Positions 51,622 to 60,428 of a stretch of 64,000 nucleotides of DNA are shown piece by piece. Source of the stretch: Phycisphaerae bacterium. GTDB lineage: Bacteria; Planctomycetota; Phycisphaerae; Phycisphaerales; Phycisphaeraceae. The notes below the pieces were generated by a model. That model was given only the letters and a program-made list of their open reading frames with translations, did no database searches and was not told the DNA's origin. Numbering within the stretch: position 1 is the stretch's first letter; each line of letters starts with the position of its first letter. The stretch is from the NCBI GenBank assembly GCA_030425705.1, contig JAUHZU010000010.1:1-64000 (forward strand), read 5' to 3'. The position numbers and the translations under genes were made by a program.

Positions 51622-53802
51622 TTACTCGTCGCCGTCGAAGTAGAACTCTTCCCAGGCGGCGTCTTCCCACTGGTCGTCGGTGTCGACGCCGGTGGTCGCG
51701 TCTTCTTCGGGGGCCTGGCCGTCTTCCTCGGCGGCGCGGGCGGCCATCTCCAGCAGCTCGGCGGTCGTCATCGAACGCCAGGAGAAGCCGAAGAACTTCG
51801 CGTACGGCGAGAAGGCCTGGTCGATCACGTCCTGCGTCTCCGCAGCATCGGCGACCGCGTCTTCCTCAGCGGCGGCGTCGGCCTGCTCGAAGCTCTCGTC
51901 GAGCATCTCGTCCAGCCAGGCCTGGTCCGACGCGGCGTCCGCGACGGGCTCCTGCCCGGCGGGCTGCGGCTCGGCCGGGGCGTCGGGCGTGTCCGCCGCG
52001 ACCTCGGCTTCGGGCAGCTCGGGCAGGTCCATGGCCGACATCTCGTCGTCCAGCATCTCGTCAAACACGCGGTGGGTGATGGCGTCGTGGTAGATGTAGA
52101 CCTGTTCGCCGGTGATCTCCTGCTTCAGCAGCAGGGCGTCGAGCATCGACGGGTCCAGGTGCAGGGCCATGTCCACGCAGTAGAGCGACTCGGCCAGCTT
52201 CGCGTCGCGGGCCTCGCCCGCGGGCATCGCCATCGCTTCGTCGAACAGCTGGCGGGCGTTGATCATGTGCTGAGCGGTGAGCTTGGCCTTCGACCAGGGC
52301 AGCAGGCGTTCCCGCTGCGCGACGCCGGCGACGTCCACCTGGGCGCGGGCGTCGTCGCCCATCTGGATCAGCGTTTCGCTCTCGACCACGGTCGCCTTCA
52401 CTAGGAAGATGACTTCCGAGCGGTTGACGCTGTCGTCCTGGCCCTGGAAGGCGGCGCCCAGCAGGGGCACGTCGCCCAGGCCGGGGACCTGGCTGCGGTC
52501 GATGGTGGTGTCGTCCACGAACAGCCCGCCGAGCACGACGGTCTGGCCGGACTCCACGATCACGTTGGTGATGAGCTCGACGGTCTCGGTGTCGGGCGCG
52601 GAGGTCGTGCCGATCGTCCGGATGGTGGCGTCGGACACGCTGGGGCGGAGCTCCAGGCGGATCGAGCCGTCTTCCGCGACGAAGGGGCGGACGGTGAGCT
52701 GGGTACCGACCTCGAGGAACTCAACGGTCTGCGTCTCGCTCGTCTCGGTGACGGTGGTGGACAGGTAGGCGATCTCCTGGCCGACGAGGATGTTGCCGCG
52801 CTGGCGGTCCAGGACGGTGATCTTCGGGCTGGCGATCAGGGTGGTGTCGGTGACCGAGTCGAGGGCACGGATGAACACGGCCGAGTCGCCCGCGGCGACG
52901 CCGACCTTGATGCCCGCGTCGCCCGAGCCGACGTTACCGACGGTGGACGAGGCCCCGCCGATCGGGCTGTCCGCGCCGCCCAGGCCGCCGGTGATGAGGT
53001 TATCCACGGCGTTGAGGGGGCTGGCCATCGCGCCCAGGTCGGTGAACAGCGCGAAGTCGACGCCGAAGGCGTTGGCCTCGGAGAGCGACGCGCTGAGGAC
53101 GGTGGCCTCGATGATGACCTGCTTGGGCTTGGTGTCGAGGATCGCGATCGTGCCGAGGATCTCCTCGACCTTGTCTTCGTAGTCACGGATGACCAGCGTG
53201 GGGTGGCCGGAGTAGGTGTCCGCGCCGCCGTCTTCCATGGAGGCCTCGAAGCCGTCCTCGACGTTGCCGCTGGCGGTGATCGAGCCGGCGTCGGAGAGCA
53301 TGGGCTCGACGAATTTCGCGGCCTCGTCGGCGCGGAGGTAGCTGAGGCGGTGCACCCGCGTGACCATGACGCGGTTGGCTTCCTGCTCGGCCAGCCAGTC
53401 TTCCTCGCTGATGACCTTGATGAAGTTGCCTTCCTCGACCCAGCGGAAACCGTTGGGCAGCAGGACCATGTCCAACGCTTCGTAGAAGTCGACGTCGAAT
53501 AGGTCGGCGCTGACCTTGCCGGACACGTCGCGCGAGGCGACGATGTTGCGTTCGGCCTGGATGCTCAGGAGCTGGAGCACCTGGGTGATCTCCAGGTCCT
53601 TGACGTGGATATCGAAGGTGCCCGAGTCGGCGATCTCGACGCCGCCCTGGCCCTGGCCGCCGTTGTCATCGAACAGCTCGACCGCGTCGGCCCCGCCGTC
53701 CTGACCCGCGGCGTCTTGCCCGCTGACCGGACCGGTATAAACCAACCCGGTCGCGCATACGAAAGCTGCCAACATCTGCTTGGTTGTGAACTGGTTACGC
53801 AT
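51622..53802 (-). CDS. GspD/PilQ-type secretin with long acidic C-terminal extension
   Basis: 726 residues: signal peptide (MLAAFVCATGLVYTGPVSGQ), N0/STN-like region (FDIHVKDLEITQVLQLLSIQ), N-domain repeats (HRLSYLRADEAAKFVEPMLS, KQVIIEATVLSASLSEANAF), and the secretin channel with VGTQLTVRPFVAEDGSIRLE, VVLGGLFVDDTTIDRSQVPG and LGDVPLLGAAFQGQD. About 240 further residues after the channel (from about 490) are acidic and Ala/Glu-rich (AADTPDAPAEPQPAG) and end AWEEFYFDGDE; canonical secretins end soon after the S domain. Forms the outer-membrane pore of the machine. Encoded 49 nt after the PilP-like gene. Confidence 0.88.
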   Translation of the reverse strand: MRNQFTTKQMLAAFVCATGLVYTGPVSGQDAAGQDGGADAVELFDDNGGQGQGGVEIADSGTFDIHVKDLEITQVLQLLSIQAERNIVASRDVSGKVSADLFDVDFYEALDMVLLPNGFRWVEEGNFIKVISEEDWLAEQEANRVMVTRVHRLSYLRADEAAKFVEPMLSDAGSITASGNVEDGFEASMEDGGADTYSGHPTLVIRDYEDKVEEILGTIAILDTKPKQVIIEATVLSASLSEANAFGVDFALFTDLGAMASPLNAVDNLITGGLGGADSPIGGASSTVGNVGSGDAGIKVGVAAGDSAVFIRALDSVTDTTLIASPKITVLDRQRGNILVGQEIAYLSTTVTETSETQTVEFLEVGTQLTVRPFVAEDGSIRLELRPSVSDATIRTIGTTSAPDTETVELITNVIVESGQTVVLGGLFVDDTTIDRSQVPGLGDVPLLGAAFQGQDDSVNRSEVIFLVKATVVESETLIQMGDDARAQVDVAGVAQRERLLPWSKAKLTAQHMINARQLFDEAMAMPAGEARDAKLAESLYCVDMALHLDPSMLDALLLKQEITGEQVYIYHDAITHRVFDEMLDDEMSAMDLPELPEAEVAADTPDAPAEPQPAGQEPVADAASDQAWLDEMLDESFEQADAAAEEDAVADAAETQDVIDQAFSPYAKFFGFSWRSMTTAELLEMAARAAEEDGQAPEEDATTGVDTDDQWEDAAWEEFYFDGDE

Positions 53803-53850
53803 CTGGTTTCGACTCCTTGCCGTGTATCGGCGTGCTGCGTGGGCTGGAAC

Positions 53851-54411
53851 TCAGCCGTCGGACATTCTGAGGATTACAACTAGGTCTTCGAACGATTCGC
53901 TGCGGAGCTTGACCAGGCGTTGCCGAAAATCCAGCTCAATCAGCACAAACCCACCCACGCTGTCCCCGACATGCACACGCACGTCGTCGATCAACGCGAA
54001 CGGCTGGTGGCCCTGGATCACGCCCTGGAGCGTCATCCCACGCGCCTCATCGAGGAGGGCTTCCCGCCGCTCCCACTCATCGTCGATCGGGTCACCCAAC
54101 TGAACCTCCCCCTCGCCCTCCTCGGGCTCGGGGATCCGGTTGTAACGGTCGGGTCGCAGCGCAAACAGGTTCAGCGACAGCTCCTCGGGCAGGTCTACCG
54201 CGACCGTGGGCAGCTCGCGCGGGGGCGCGGCGGCCGGGCCGTCGGCCTGCTCGGCGGCGTCGGGGTCCGCCGTGGCGATCCGCGGCACCTTCTCCAGCAG
54301 GATGAGCCGGCCCCATAACAGCAGGCCCACCGCGGCCAGCGAGAGCATCACGCCGAACCGTTTCTTGTCGGCGGTCATCTGCCGCCAGACCTTGTAGAGC
54401 TTCTTATTCAT
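53851..54411 (-). CDS. PilP/GspC-like inner-membrane protein
   Basis: 186 residues: one N-terminal transmembrane helix (VMLSLAAVGLLLWGRLILLE), a Pro/Ala-rich linker, and a small C-terminal beta domain (MTLQGVIQGHQPFALIDDVR then VHVGDSVGGFVLIEL) like the HR/PilP fold that contacts the secretin. Start overlaps the end of the next upstream gene by 8 nt. Bridge between the inner-membrane complex and the secretin by position and architecture. Confidence 0.7.
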   Translation of the reverse strand: MNKKLYKVWRQMTADKKRFGVMLSLAAVGLLLWGRLILLEKVPRIATADPDAAEQADGPAAAPPRELPTVAVDLPEELSLNLFALRPDRYNRIPEPEEGEGEVQLGDPIDDEWERREALLDEARGMTLQGVIQGHQPFALIDDVRVHVGDSVGGFVLIELDFRQRLVKLRSESFEDLVVILRMSDG

Positions 54412-54955
54412 CGTCGGCCTCCTCGTCGACGAACGCGCCCAACTGGACGACGGTGAGCACCTCGCCCCGGGTGTCTTCGGTGTCGCCGATCATCTCCAGG
54501 CGGTCTACCCGCACGGGGTAGCGCATCGTCTCGACCCGCTGCAGCGCGGCGAACGCGTCGGTAAACCCGCCCTGGAACTCCAGGGAGATCGGCTGCAGCG
54601 TGTAGTCGCGGTAGCGACGCGGGTCGCCCTGCGTGAGCTCGTGGTTGCTGATGCCGCGGTCCAGCAGCGAGCCCGACACGCCGTCGAGCACGCGGAACAC
54701 GTCCCGCTCGGCGGGCAGGGGGCGCTCGTCGGCTTCGAGCTCGGCCTGCGCCTGCTGCGCGTCGGCACGCATCGCCTCGAGGTCCAGCCCGCGGTCACGG
54801 GCCAACGCCTCCTCGGCCAGTTTGACCTGCTCCATCAGCGCCGCGCGGCGCTCGGCCCCGGGCAGGTGCACCAGCATCACGTACCCGGCGATCATCAGCG
54901 CCACCAGGCCCAGCGTCCTGAGCTGGTCTTTCTTCAGGGGGAATCGTTTACTCAT
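54404..54955 (-). CDS. pilO: PilO/GspM-like protein
   Basis: 183 residues: a basic N terminus, transmembrane helix TLGLVALMIAGYVMLVHLPG, a long coiled coil (ALMEQVKLAEEALARDRGLD...) and a C-terminal ferredoxin-like beta/alpha domain (LQPISLEFQGGFTDAFAALQ; VLTVVQLGAFVDE). Matches PilO of type IV pilus alignment complexes. Overlaps the PilN-like stop by 8 nt. Confidence 0.7.
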   Translation of the reverse strand: MSKRFPLKKDQLRTLGLVALMIAGYVMLVHLPGAERRAALMEQVKLAEEALARDRGLDLEAMRADAQQAQAELEADERPLPAERDVFRVLDGVSGSLLDRGISNHELTQGDPRRYRDYTLQPISLEFQGGFTDAFAALQRVETMRYPVRVDRLEMIGDTEDTRGEVLTVVQLGAFVDEEADDE

Positions 54956-55601
54956 GGTGGTCCTCCCCCGTGGTGGTCGGCGAGACGAACGTGCGGTCCA
55001 GGTCGATGCGTGCCACGATCAGGAACTCGCGCGCCTGGTAGGGCCCGGCCGTGGTGACGCCGGACGAGCGCGGGCGCACCTGCGTAAACAGCGGGTGGTC
55101 GGTGAGCGCCTCGGTGAGGTTGACGACGGTCGCCTGGTCGGGCGCGACGCCCATGATGGAGACCTCCAGCCAGTTGGGCTGGGCCTCCGCCGGGGCGGGG
55201 TTGTTCTCTTCGCCGGTGGGAACCGGTGCCGGGTCGGCACGGTGAGCGATGAGCTGCAGGTTGGTGAGCTTGACCGGCTCGGGCGTGAGCTGGGCGAGGG
55301 TCGCGAGGACCTGCGCGGTGGTGACCGGCTGGTTGATCTCGCGGACGATCGCGTGGCGGGCGCGCGTGTCGGCGATCTGCTGCTCGATCGCGCGGGCCTC
55401 CTGCTTGGCGGATTCGAGCTCGGCGACCTGGCCGCGCAGCTGCTCCGCGCGGTTGGCGAGGGCCTCGGACCGGTCGCCCAGCAGCCAGGCCCCGCCCAGC
55501 GCCGCGGCGGTGAGCACGACGGCGATCAGGTTCGCCGGCCGGCGTCGCGCGAGCTGGGTCTGCTCGATGTAGCTGTCGGGAAGGAAGTTGATCTGGTTCA
55601 T
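54948..55601 (-). CDS. pilN: PilN/GspL-like protein
   Basis: 217 residues: MNQINFLPDSYIEQTQLARR is the INLLP-type N terminus that binds PilM, followed by a transmembrane helix (AVVLTAAALGGAWLLG), coiled coil (AEQLRGQVAELESAKQEARA) and a periplasmic ferredoxin-like domain ending FLIVARIDLDRTFVSP. Start overlaps the PilM stop by 4 nt. Part of the PilMNO inner-membrane platform. Confidence 0.82.
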   Translation of the reverse strand: MNQINFLPDSYIEQTQLARRRPANLIAVVLTAAALGGAWLLGDRSEALANRAEQLRGQVAELESAKQEARAIEQQIADTRARHAIVREINQPVTTAQVLATLAQLTPEPVKLTNLQLIAHRADPAPVPTGEENNPAPAEAQPNWLEVSIMGVAPDQATVVNLTEALTDHPLFTQVRPRSSGVTTAGPYQAREFLIVARIDLDRTFVSPTTTGEDHHE

Positions 55602-56548
55602 GCCGCACCTCGCAGGGTCTGGGCGGCGGCGCTGCGGAGCGACAGCCCCGCGGCGACGGCCGAGCAGGTGTCGAGGCATTGCCCGGGCGTGCCCGTGCTG
55701 TCGGGCATCGCTTCGCCAAGCGGGAGGACATCGATCGCCAGCGCGTCGCGGATGGCCTGGACCAGCGGCTCGGGCGCGGCCTGCCCGGTGAGCAGCAGCC
55801 GGCCGGGCTTTTCACCGCGGAAGGTCACGCTGTGGTACCGCAGGCACAGCCCGATCTCACGGGCGAGCTCCGCGTGGTCGGCCTGATCGAGGCCGTCGCT
55901 GGCCGGCAGCAGCTTGTTGAGCAGGACGCGTTCGCCCTGCGCGATCACGGCCTCCAGCGCGTGCTCGCCGACCTGGAGGATGAAGTTGGTCTGGCCGCAC
56001 GGCGTGGCCGCGCGGGCGAGGGCCGCGGCGTTCGCGTCGATCGCCTCGGGCCGGAGCCCCGCCTGGGTGAGCCCGCGGACGTGGGCATCGACCGCCGGCT
56101 GGGTCGCGGTGAGCAGCACGACCTCGCAGCGGATGTCGTGGCCCTGACGGACCTCACCGGCGTAGTAGTACTGCGTAGCCGACGGCCCGGAATGTGTCGC
56201 GCGTTCCTTCGCCTCCCAGGCGACGGCCTGGGGCAGCTCGTGCTCGGGCATCTTGGGCAGGCGGACGTTCTTGTACCGCAGCGACTCGGCCGGCATCGCG
56301 CTGACGCACTGCCTGCCGACAAAGCGGTCCTGCTTGAGCGCCGCGGTGATCGCGTCGGCCAGCACGGCGTCGTAGCCGGCGTCTCCGGGCTTGATCGCCG
56401 CGGAGAACAACGCGGCCGCCTGCGCGGCGAGCGTGTACCCCGCCGACGGGTCCGCGCCCGGTCGGCCCGCCTGCGCGAGCACGACACCGGTCTCGGTGAC
56501 GGCGACGCCGATCGGTCGGCGTGTGTTCTGGTTGTTGCCTCCAAACAT
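55598..56548 (-). CDS. pilM: PilM-like actin-fold protein
   Basis: 316 residues of the actin/FtsA-like fold: GVAVTETGVVLAQAG (phosphate-1-like strand), SAMPAESLRYKNVRLPKM, DANAAALARA, and RLLLTGQAAPEPLVQ. The usual PilM nucleotide-binding glycines are weak at the N terminus. It binds the PilN tail in the cytoplasm and links the platform to the ATPase. First gene of the PilMNOP set. Confidence 0.8.
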   Translation of the reverse strand: MFGGNNQNTRRPIGVAVTETGVVLAQAGRPGADPSAGYTLAAQAAALFSAAIKPGDAGYDAVLADAITAALKQDRFVGRQCVSAMPAESLRYKNVRLPKMPEHELPQAVAWEAKERATHSGPSATQYYYAGEVRQGHDIRCEVVLLTATQPAVDAHVRGLTQAGLRPEAIDANAAALARAATPCGQTNFILQVGEHALEAVIAQGERVLLNKLLPASDGLDQADHAELAREIGLCLRYHSVTFRGEKPGRLLLTGQAAPEPLVQAIRDALAIDVLPLGEAMPDSTGTPGQCLDTCSAVAAGLSLRSAAAQTLRGAA

Positions 56549-56606
56549 GACGGGCTTGCCTCTCCCTAAATCCCTGTTGGCCCGGCGAGTCGTGATCCCT
56601 GAAGTG

Positions 56607-57152
56607 TTACGGCGCGACCGCCTCGACCGTGAGCCGGCCCGAGAACGGTGCGATCTTGATGTCGTAGCGGTGCTCGTCGAACTGGACCCGGACGGTCCCG
56701 CCCGAGGACGGGTTGCCCAGGTCGTCGAACTCGATCCACGTCTCGCCGCCGAAATCGGCGCTGACGATCTGCACGCCCCTGAAGCGCGGGTCGTCGTCGA
56801 AGTCGATGACGTAGTTGGTCGTGGCGTTCCCGCCGAGCACGGGGTTCTGGTCGGCGACCCATGCGCCGGCGTCGGAGTCGTAGTGCTGGACGGTGTAGCT
56901 GTTGCCGTCGGGGTCGAAGAGCACCCGCCGGGCGGCGTTCTGCGCCATCGCCTCGTTCTGCGCGTACAGGGTGTCGGCGACGATCATGCGTGCGCCGGCC
57001 TGGACCCCCAGCGTCCCGCCCCGCAGCATGTGCGGCACGACGATCGCGGCGGCGAGCCCCATGATCGTGACGGTGACGAGCACCTCGATCAGGGTGTAGC
57101 CGCGGCGCGGGGTCGGCCGGTTCGGGCGTGATGGGCGTGGGGTGCGGTTCAT
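56607..57152 (-). CDS. GspH-type pseudopilin
   Basis: 181 residues. Prepilin leader TPRRGYTLIEVLVTVTIMGL (cleavage after Gly, Glu at +5) and a C-terminal beta-rich domain (GGETWIEFDDLGNPSSGGTV; VQFDEHRYDIKIAPFSG) with the HYDSDAG-type loop of GspH/minor pseudopilins. It could cap or initiate a pilus. Start set at the ATG giving the prepilin motif near the N terminus, with no good ribosome-binding site. Confidence 0.82.
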   Translation of the reverse strand: MNRTPRPSRPNRPTPRRGYTLIEVLVTVTIMGLAAAIVVPHMLRGGTLGVQAGARMIVADTLYAQNEAMAQNAARRVLFDPDGNSYTVQHYDSDAGAWVADQNPVLGGNATTNYVIDFDDDPRFRGVQIVSADFGGETWIEFDDLGNPSSGGTVRVQFDEHRYDIKIAPFSGRLTVEAVAP

Positions 57153-57191
57153 AGGTCGTGCGTCCGGGTGCGTGGCCTCGGCGCGGGGGTG

Positions 57192-57476
57192 TTAGTCGCC
57201 TTCGGGCATGGACTCGACCTCGACGCGGACCGCGCCGTCGCGGGTGGTCATCCGGCCGACGCGGTCGCCGACGGCGTCGACGGCGGTCACGATGGCGTCG
57301 AGCTTCTGGATCATCTCGCGGCGTTCCTCAGCGGGGTTGGACCGGCCCTGGGCCTGGGCCTGGGCGGCGGGGTCCAGCGCCTGCGCGGCGTTGGAGTTGT
57401 GCATGCCGGTCCAGAGGTTCAGCCCCAGGAGGACCGCGATCAGCGTCAGCACGGTGTTGAGGTAGGTGGTTTTCAT
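57192..57476 (-). CDS. small single-span protein in the pilus locus
   Basis: 94 residues: helix YLNTVLTLIAVLLGLNLWTG, then an Ala/Gln-rich helical part (AAQALDPAAQAQAQGRSNPA) and MIQKLDAIVTAVDAVGDRV. No prepilin leader and no family recognised. Conserved position next to pseudopilin genes suggests a scaffolding or regulatory part. ATG chosen to put the helix at the N terminus. Confidence 0.6.
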   Translation of the reverse strand: MKTTYLNTVLTLIAVLLGLNLWTGMHNSNAAQALDPAAQAQAQGRSNPAEERREMIQKLDAIVTAVDAVGDRVGRMTTRDGAVRVEVESMPEGD

Positions 57477-57621
57477 GCCGGCGATTCCTGTGTGTGGTGA
57501 GGGGTCCGGGCGTATACGTGGCACGGGCCTGTCGCTGGACATCGACGCAACGGGGCCGGGGGTTTAGGGGTGGTGGGGGGACTGGTTGCTTAAGCAGCCA
57601 GTCCGCACGCGTCGGGTTCCA

Positions 57622-57658
57622 ATAAAAGCGCAGCCGAGGCGTGTGGGCCTCGGCTGCG
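57622..57658 (-). terminator. terminator after the major pilin gene
   Basis: CGCAGCCGAGGC-GTGTGG-GCCTCGGCTGCG, a 12-bp stem, followed on the minus strand by CTTTTATT. A partial terminator here would allow far more pilin message than downstream genes. Confidence 0.85.
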
Positions 57659-57688
57659 TCAGGATTCGTGTGTCGTACGAAGCGTTGC

Positions 57689-58171
57689 TTAGTAGGTCAC
57701 AACGTCGTTGGTGGTGTCGGCGTCGAGTTCAGCGGCCTTGGCAGCCGAGATCGAGGCCTTGAGGATGCCACCGTCCCACACCCAGCCGACGGTAGCGCTG
57801 GCGGTGCCGTCCGTGGTCGGCGTGCCGCTGACGGCGCTGGAGTCGGTGAAGGGGTTGTTGGGGACCTTCTGCAGGTAGGGGCCGTAGGTGAAGTCACCGG
57901 CTTCGGGCGTGGTGCCATCGATCTCGGTCTCACCGGTCAGCTGGGTCCAGCCGGACGACAGGTCGGGGAACGCGTCGTTGTGCTGGTTCTGGTACAGGGC
58001 GATCTGGCTGCGGACGGTCTGCAGCTGGCTGGTCAGGTTGGAGTACTTGGCGGACTCCGACGCGTTCGTGAACTGCGGGATCACGATCGCGGCCAGGATG
58101 CCGAGGATGACCACAACGATCAGGATTTCGACCAGGGTGAAGCCCTTGGCCACCATCTTACGTGCTCGCAT
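57689..58171 (-). CDS. type IV pilin/GspG major pseudopilin
   Basis: 160 residues. MVAKGFTLVEILIVVVILGI is a perfect prepilin leader (cleavage before Phe, Glu at +5) and the helix continues AAIVIPQFTNASESAKYSNL. C-terminal domain has GPYLQKVPNNPFTDSS and VGWVWDGGILKASISA, the GspG pattern of PNNPF. Start at 58171 because AGAGGAG lies just upstream; an upstream in-frame ATG at 58186 overlaps that site. First gene of the operon and followed by a terminator. Confidence 0.92.
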   Translation of the reverse strand: MRARKMVAKGFTLVEILIVVVILGILAAIVIPQFTNASESAKYSNLTSQLQTVRSQIALYQNQHNDAFPDLSSGWTQLTGETEIDGTTPEAGDFTYGPYLQKVPNNPFTDSSAVSGTPTTDGTASATVGWVWDGGILKASISAAKAAELDADTTNDVVTY

Positions 58172-58512
58172 AACTTCTCCTCTCATGAGATTGACTTACT
58201 TCGGCGTGCCGGAGCAACTCGCCCCGAAACAACACGCCCATCATGCGCTAGCCCCTGGACCCCACGGGCCGTGCCGTCTCGTGGCCACGGGTGGAGGCGG
58301 GGGGCTGCCGCATGGTGCCCACCGTGATGATCGGGCGTGACTTATGGGGACTTGACGCGCTTGAAGATCGGACGCGCGTTTTGCAGGCCGCCTGTGCGGG
58401 TTGTGACACACACGCGCATCGGTGCGTCTGAGACACGCAGGCGGTTTGTGGAAGCTGCGCTCTGGCCCGGCTTGGGGCGGTGCTTTGGTGATGTGGTTTG
58501 GGCTGGGGTTGC
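58172..58512. other. 341-bp region upstream of the pilin gene
   Basis: No gene seen. It must hold the promoter of the pilin operon (minus strand) and the end of the Nudix transcript. No convincing sigma-70 or sigma-54 element could be picked out by eye. Confidence 0.4.
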
Positions 58513-58947
58513 CTAGGCCGTGCTGTTGGCGTCGAAGTACGCGACGACCTCGTCGAGCAGCGCCCGGCCTTCCTCGAAGGTGATCTGCAGACGCGTGGAG
58601 GAGGCGTCGCCCCACATGTAGTCGGCGACCTCCTCGGGCTGGACGCGCACGACGGCCGAGACATCCACCGCGCCCAGATAGTAGGTCACGCGTTTCCTGA
58701 CCGACTTGCCCGAGCGCTTCACGAAGCTGTAGGACTCCTCGAACGCCGGGCTGGGCTGGACCCGGCAGACCGCGATGCCGGTCTCCTCGCGGAACTCGCG
58801 CGCGGCGGCGTCGATCGGAGACTCGCCGTCCTCGGGGTGCCCCTTGGGGAAGGACCAGTGGCCCGCGAGGTGCTGGATCAGCAGGAACTCACGCCGGCCG
58901 TTGTTTAGCCGGTAGGGGATCACGCCACAGGAGTAGTCTTGTTTCAT
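58513..58947 (-). CDS. Nudix hydrolase
   Basis: 144 residues. Nudix box GHPEDGESPIDAAAREFREE then TGI matches GX5EX7REUXEEXGU except for the first spacing, with WSFPKG before it. AGVIPYRL at the N terminus resembles diadenosine-polyphosphate hydrolases (AsymAp4A type), which fits the length. Lies 27 nt after the next upstream gene on the same strand. Confidence 0.88.
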   Translation of the reverse strand: MKQDYSCGVIPYRLNNGRREFLLIQHLAGHWSFPKGHPEDGESPIDAAAREFREETGIAVCRVQPSPAFEESYSFVKRSGKSVRKRVTYYLGAVDVSAVVRVQPEEVADYMWGDASSTRLQITFEEGRALLDEVVAYFDANSTA

Positions 58948-58974
58948 GGTTCGGCGTCCTTGCCTGCGGGGTCG

Positions 58975-59424
58975 TTAGTCGTCTTCGCCCGGCCCCATGT
59001 CGCCGAGCTCCAGGAAGCACGCCTGGTACGCGAGCAGCGCCCGCACCAGCGCTTCGCTCGTCGGCGTGTCCAGCCGCGAGCGGAAGACAAAGACCTTGTC
59101 GTCGTCGCGGAAATGCTGCACCGACAGCTTGCCGGCGAAGCCGACATCGACGAGTTCCTCGTCCAGCAGCTCCTCGATCTTGTCGCCGGTGTGGACCAGG
59201 TCGGCCTCGACGGACTCGCTCAGCCAGCGGTCGGGCGTGTACCAGCCGACCCAGACGCTGCCGTCGTCTCCGGCGGTGGCGGCGTAGTAGCAGTCTTCCT
59301 CGACGTGCATCGCGTCGCAGCGGAGGCCGGCCTCGGTGCGTGCGACCGATGCGAAGACGCCGGCGTTGGTGAGCGGGACCAGGGCCTGGTCGAAGAGCGT
59401 GTTGAGCGTATCGGTGGTGGGCAT
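58975..59424 (-). CDS. hypothetical protein of unknown fold
   Basis: 149 residues, acidic (many D/E), with ATAGDDGSVWVGWYTPDRWL and KVFVFRSRLDTPTSEALVRA. The alpha/beta pattern with a late amphipathic helix vaguely recalls YbjN/type-III-chaperone-like folds, but no relative is recognised. Start lies 7 nt behind a TACAAT, suggesting a leaderless message. Probably cotranscribed with the Nudix gene. Confidence 0.6.
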   Translation of the reverse strand: MPTTDTLNTLFDQALVPLTNAGVFASVARTEAGLRCDAMHVEEDCYYAATAGDDGSVWVGWYTPDRWLSESVEADLVHTGDKIEELLDEELVDVGFAGKLSVQHFRDDDKVFVFRSRLDTPTSEALVRALLAYQACFLELGDMGPGEDD

Positions 59425-59431
59425 CCGACAG

Positions 59432-59437
59432 ATTGTA
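59432..59437 (-). promoter_or_regulatory. -10 hexamer of the hypothetical gene (leaderless arrangement)
   Basis: TACAAT on the minus strand, 7 nt before the ATG at 59424; no ribosome-binding site. Confidence 0.45.
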
Positions 59438-59446
59438 ACGCGACGC

Positions 59447-60289
59447 TCACACGCCGCCGCGCTGCCGCACCGCCTCGTAGAGCAGGACCGCCGCGGCGAC
59501 CGAGGCGTTCAGCGAGTCGGCCGTCTCGCCCGCCATCGGGATGCGCACGACCGCGCCGCCCGTGGCCTGGGCCGCGTCGCGCCACCGCCCGTCGAGCCCG
59601 CGGTCCTCGGGCCCGACCACGACCGCGACTTGGCCGGTGAAGTCGGCGCGGGTCATCGGCACGGCGTCGCCCGCCTCGGGGTACGCCGCCAGGACGCGCT
59701 GGCCCGAGCGCTGGAGGTGTTCAAGCGTTTCGTCTTCGGTCAACGACACCGTCGGCATGGTGAAGACCGCGCCGGTCGAGGCGCGGATCGCGTTGGGGTT
59801 GAACGCGTCCACCGCCGCGCCCGCCGCGAGCACGGCCCGGCAGCCCGCGGCGTCGGCGGTGCGCACCATCGCCCCGAGGTTGCCCGGCTTCTCCGTCCCC
59901 ACCGCGACCAGGTCCAACGCGCCCTCTGGGGTGGGCAGCAGCGATGCCGCGCCCCACACCGGCGGCTCGCACACCGCCAGCACACCCTCGGGCTCGCGCA
60001 CGTACGCCAGCTTGCGGAACACCGCCGGGCTCACCACCGCCAGCCAGGCGTCGGCGTGGACGTCGGCGAGCGTGCGCAGCTCGGCCTGTGCCGTGCCGGC
60101 CTCCGTCGCCAGCAGTTCGGGGCAGACCCACAGCTCGCGGAACACCAGCCCCGCGAGGCGGGCCCGCTCGACCGCCCGCCGGCCCTCGGCGAGGATCAGC
60201 CCCGCCTTCCGCCGGCCGCGCTGGTCGCGCAGCTTCGCGGCGGCCTTGACCCGCGGGTTCTGCACGCTGGTGATCTCGTGGGGCTGCAT
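59447..60289 (-). CDS. TrmH/SpoU-family RNA 2'-O-methyltransferase
   Basis: 280 residues. N-terminal L30e-like RNA-binding part (ITSVQNPRVKAAAKLRDQRG; LILAEGRRAVERARLAG) and C-terminal SPOUT knot domain: VGTEKPGNLGAMVRTADAAG, FNPNAIRASTGAVFTMPTV, VAVVVGPEDRGLDGRWRD and IPMAGETADSLNASVAAAVL. The E-D-R-G-L and N-A-S motifs are the SAM knot signature. Methylates a ribose in rRNA or tRNA; target not known. Start 8 nt behind TACGAT (leaderless candidate). Confidence 0.92.
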   Translation of the reverse strand: MQPHEITSVQNPRVKAAAKLRDQRGRRKAGLILAEGRRAVERARLAGLVFRELWVCPELLATEAGTAQAELRTLADVHADAWLAVVSPAVFRKLAYVREPEGVLAVCEPPVWGAASLLPTPEGALDLVAVGTEKPGNLGAMVRTADAAGCRAVLAAGAAVDAFNPNAIRASTGAVFTMPTVSLTEDETLEHLQRSGQRVLAAYPEAGDAVPMTRADFTGQVAVVVGPEDRGLDGRWRDAAQATGGAVVRIPMAGETADSLNASVAAAVLLYEAVRQRGGV

Positions 60290-60297
60290 CAAGCGGT

Positions 60298-60303
60298 ATC
60301 GTA
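60298..60303 (-). promoter_or_regulatory. -10 hexamer of the TrmH-like gene (leaderless arrangement)
   Basis: TACGAT on the minus strand, 8 nt before the ATG at 60289. Confidence 0.4.
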
Positions 60304-60428
60304 GTGGACGAACACGGAGCGGGGACCGCGGATCGGGTAGGGTAGGGCGGGCTTGCCCATGCCGCCGCCGCCCCGCACGGCCGCGCGGACGTCTCACCTC
60401 TCCCAACCAAAACCTCCGGACGACGACG

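Noticed and set aside
58172-58330. Sigma-54 promoter upstream of the pilin gene
   Set aside because: Candidates such as TGGGCACC-N-GGCA do not keep the GG and GC elements at the required 12-bp distance.
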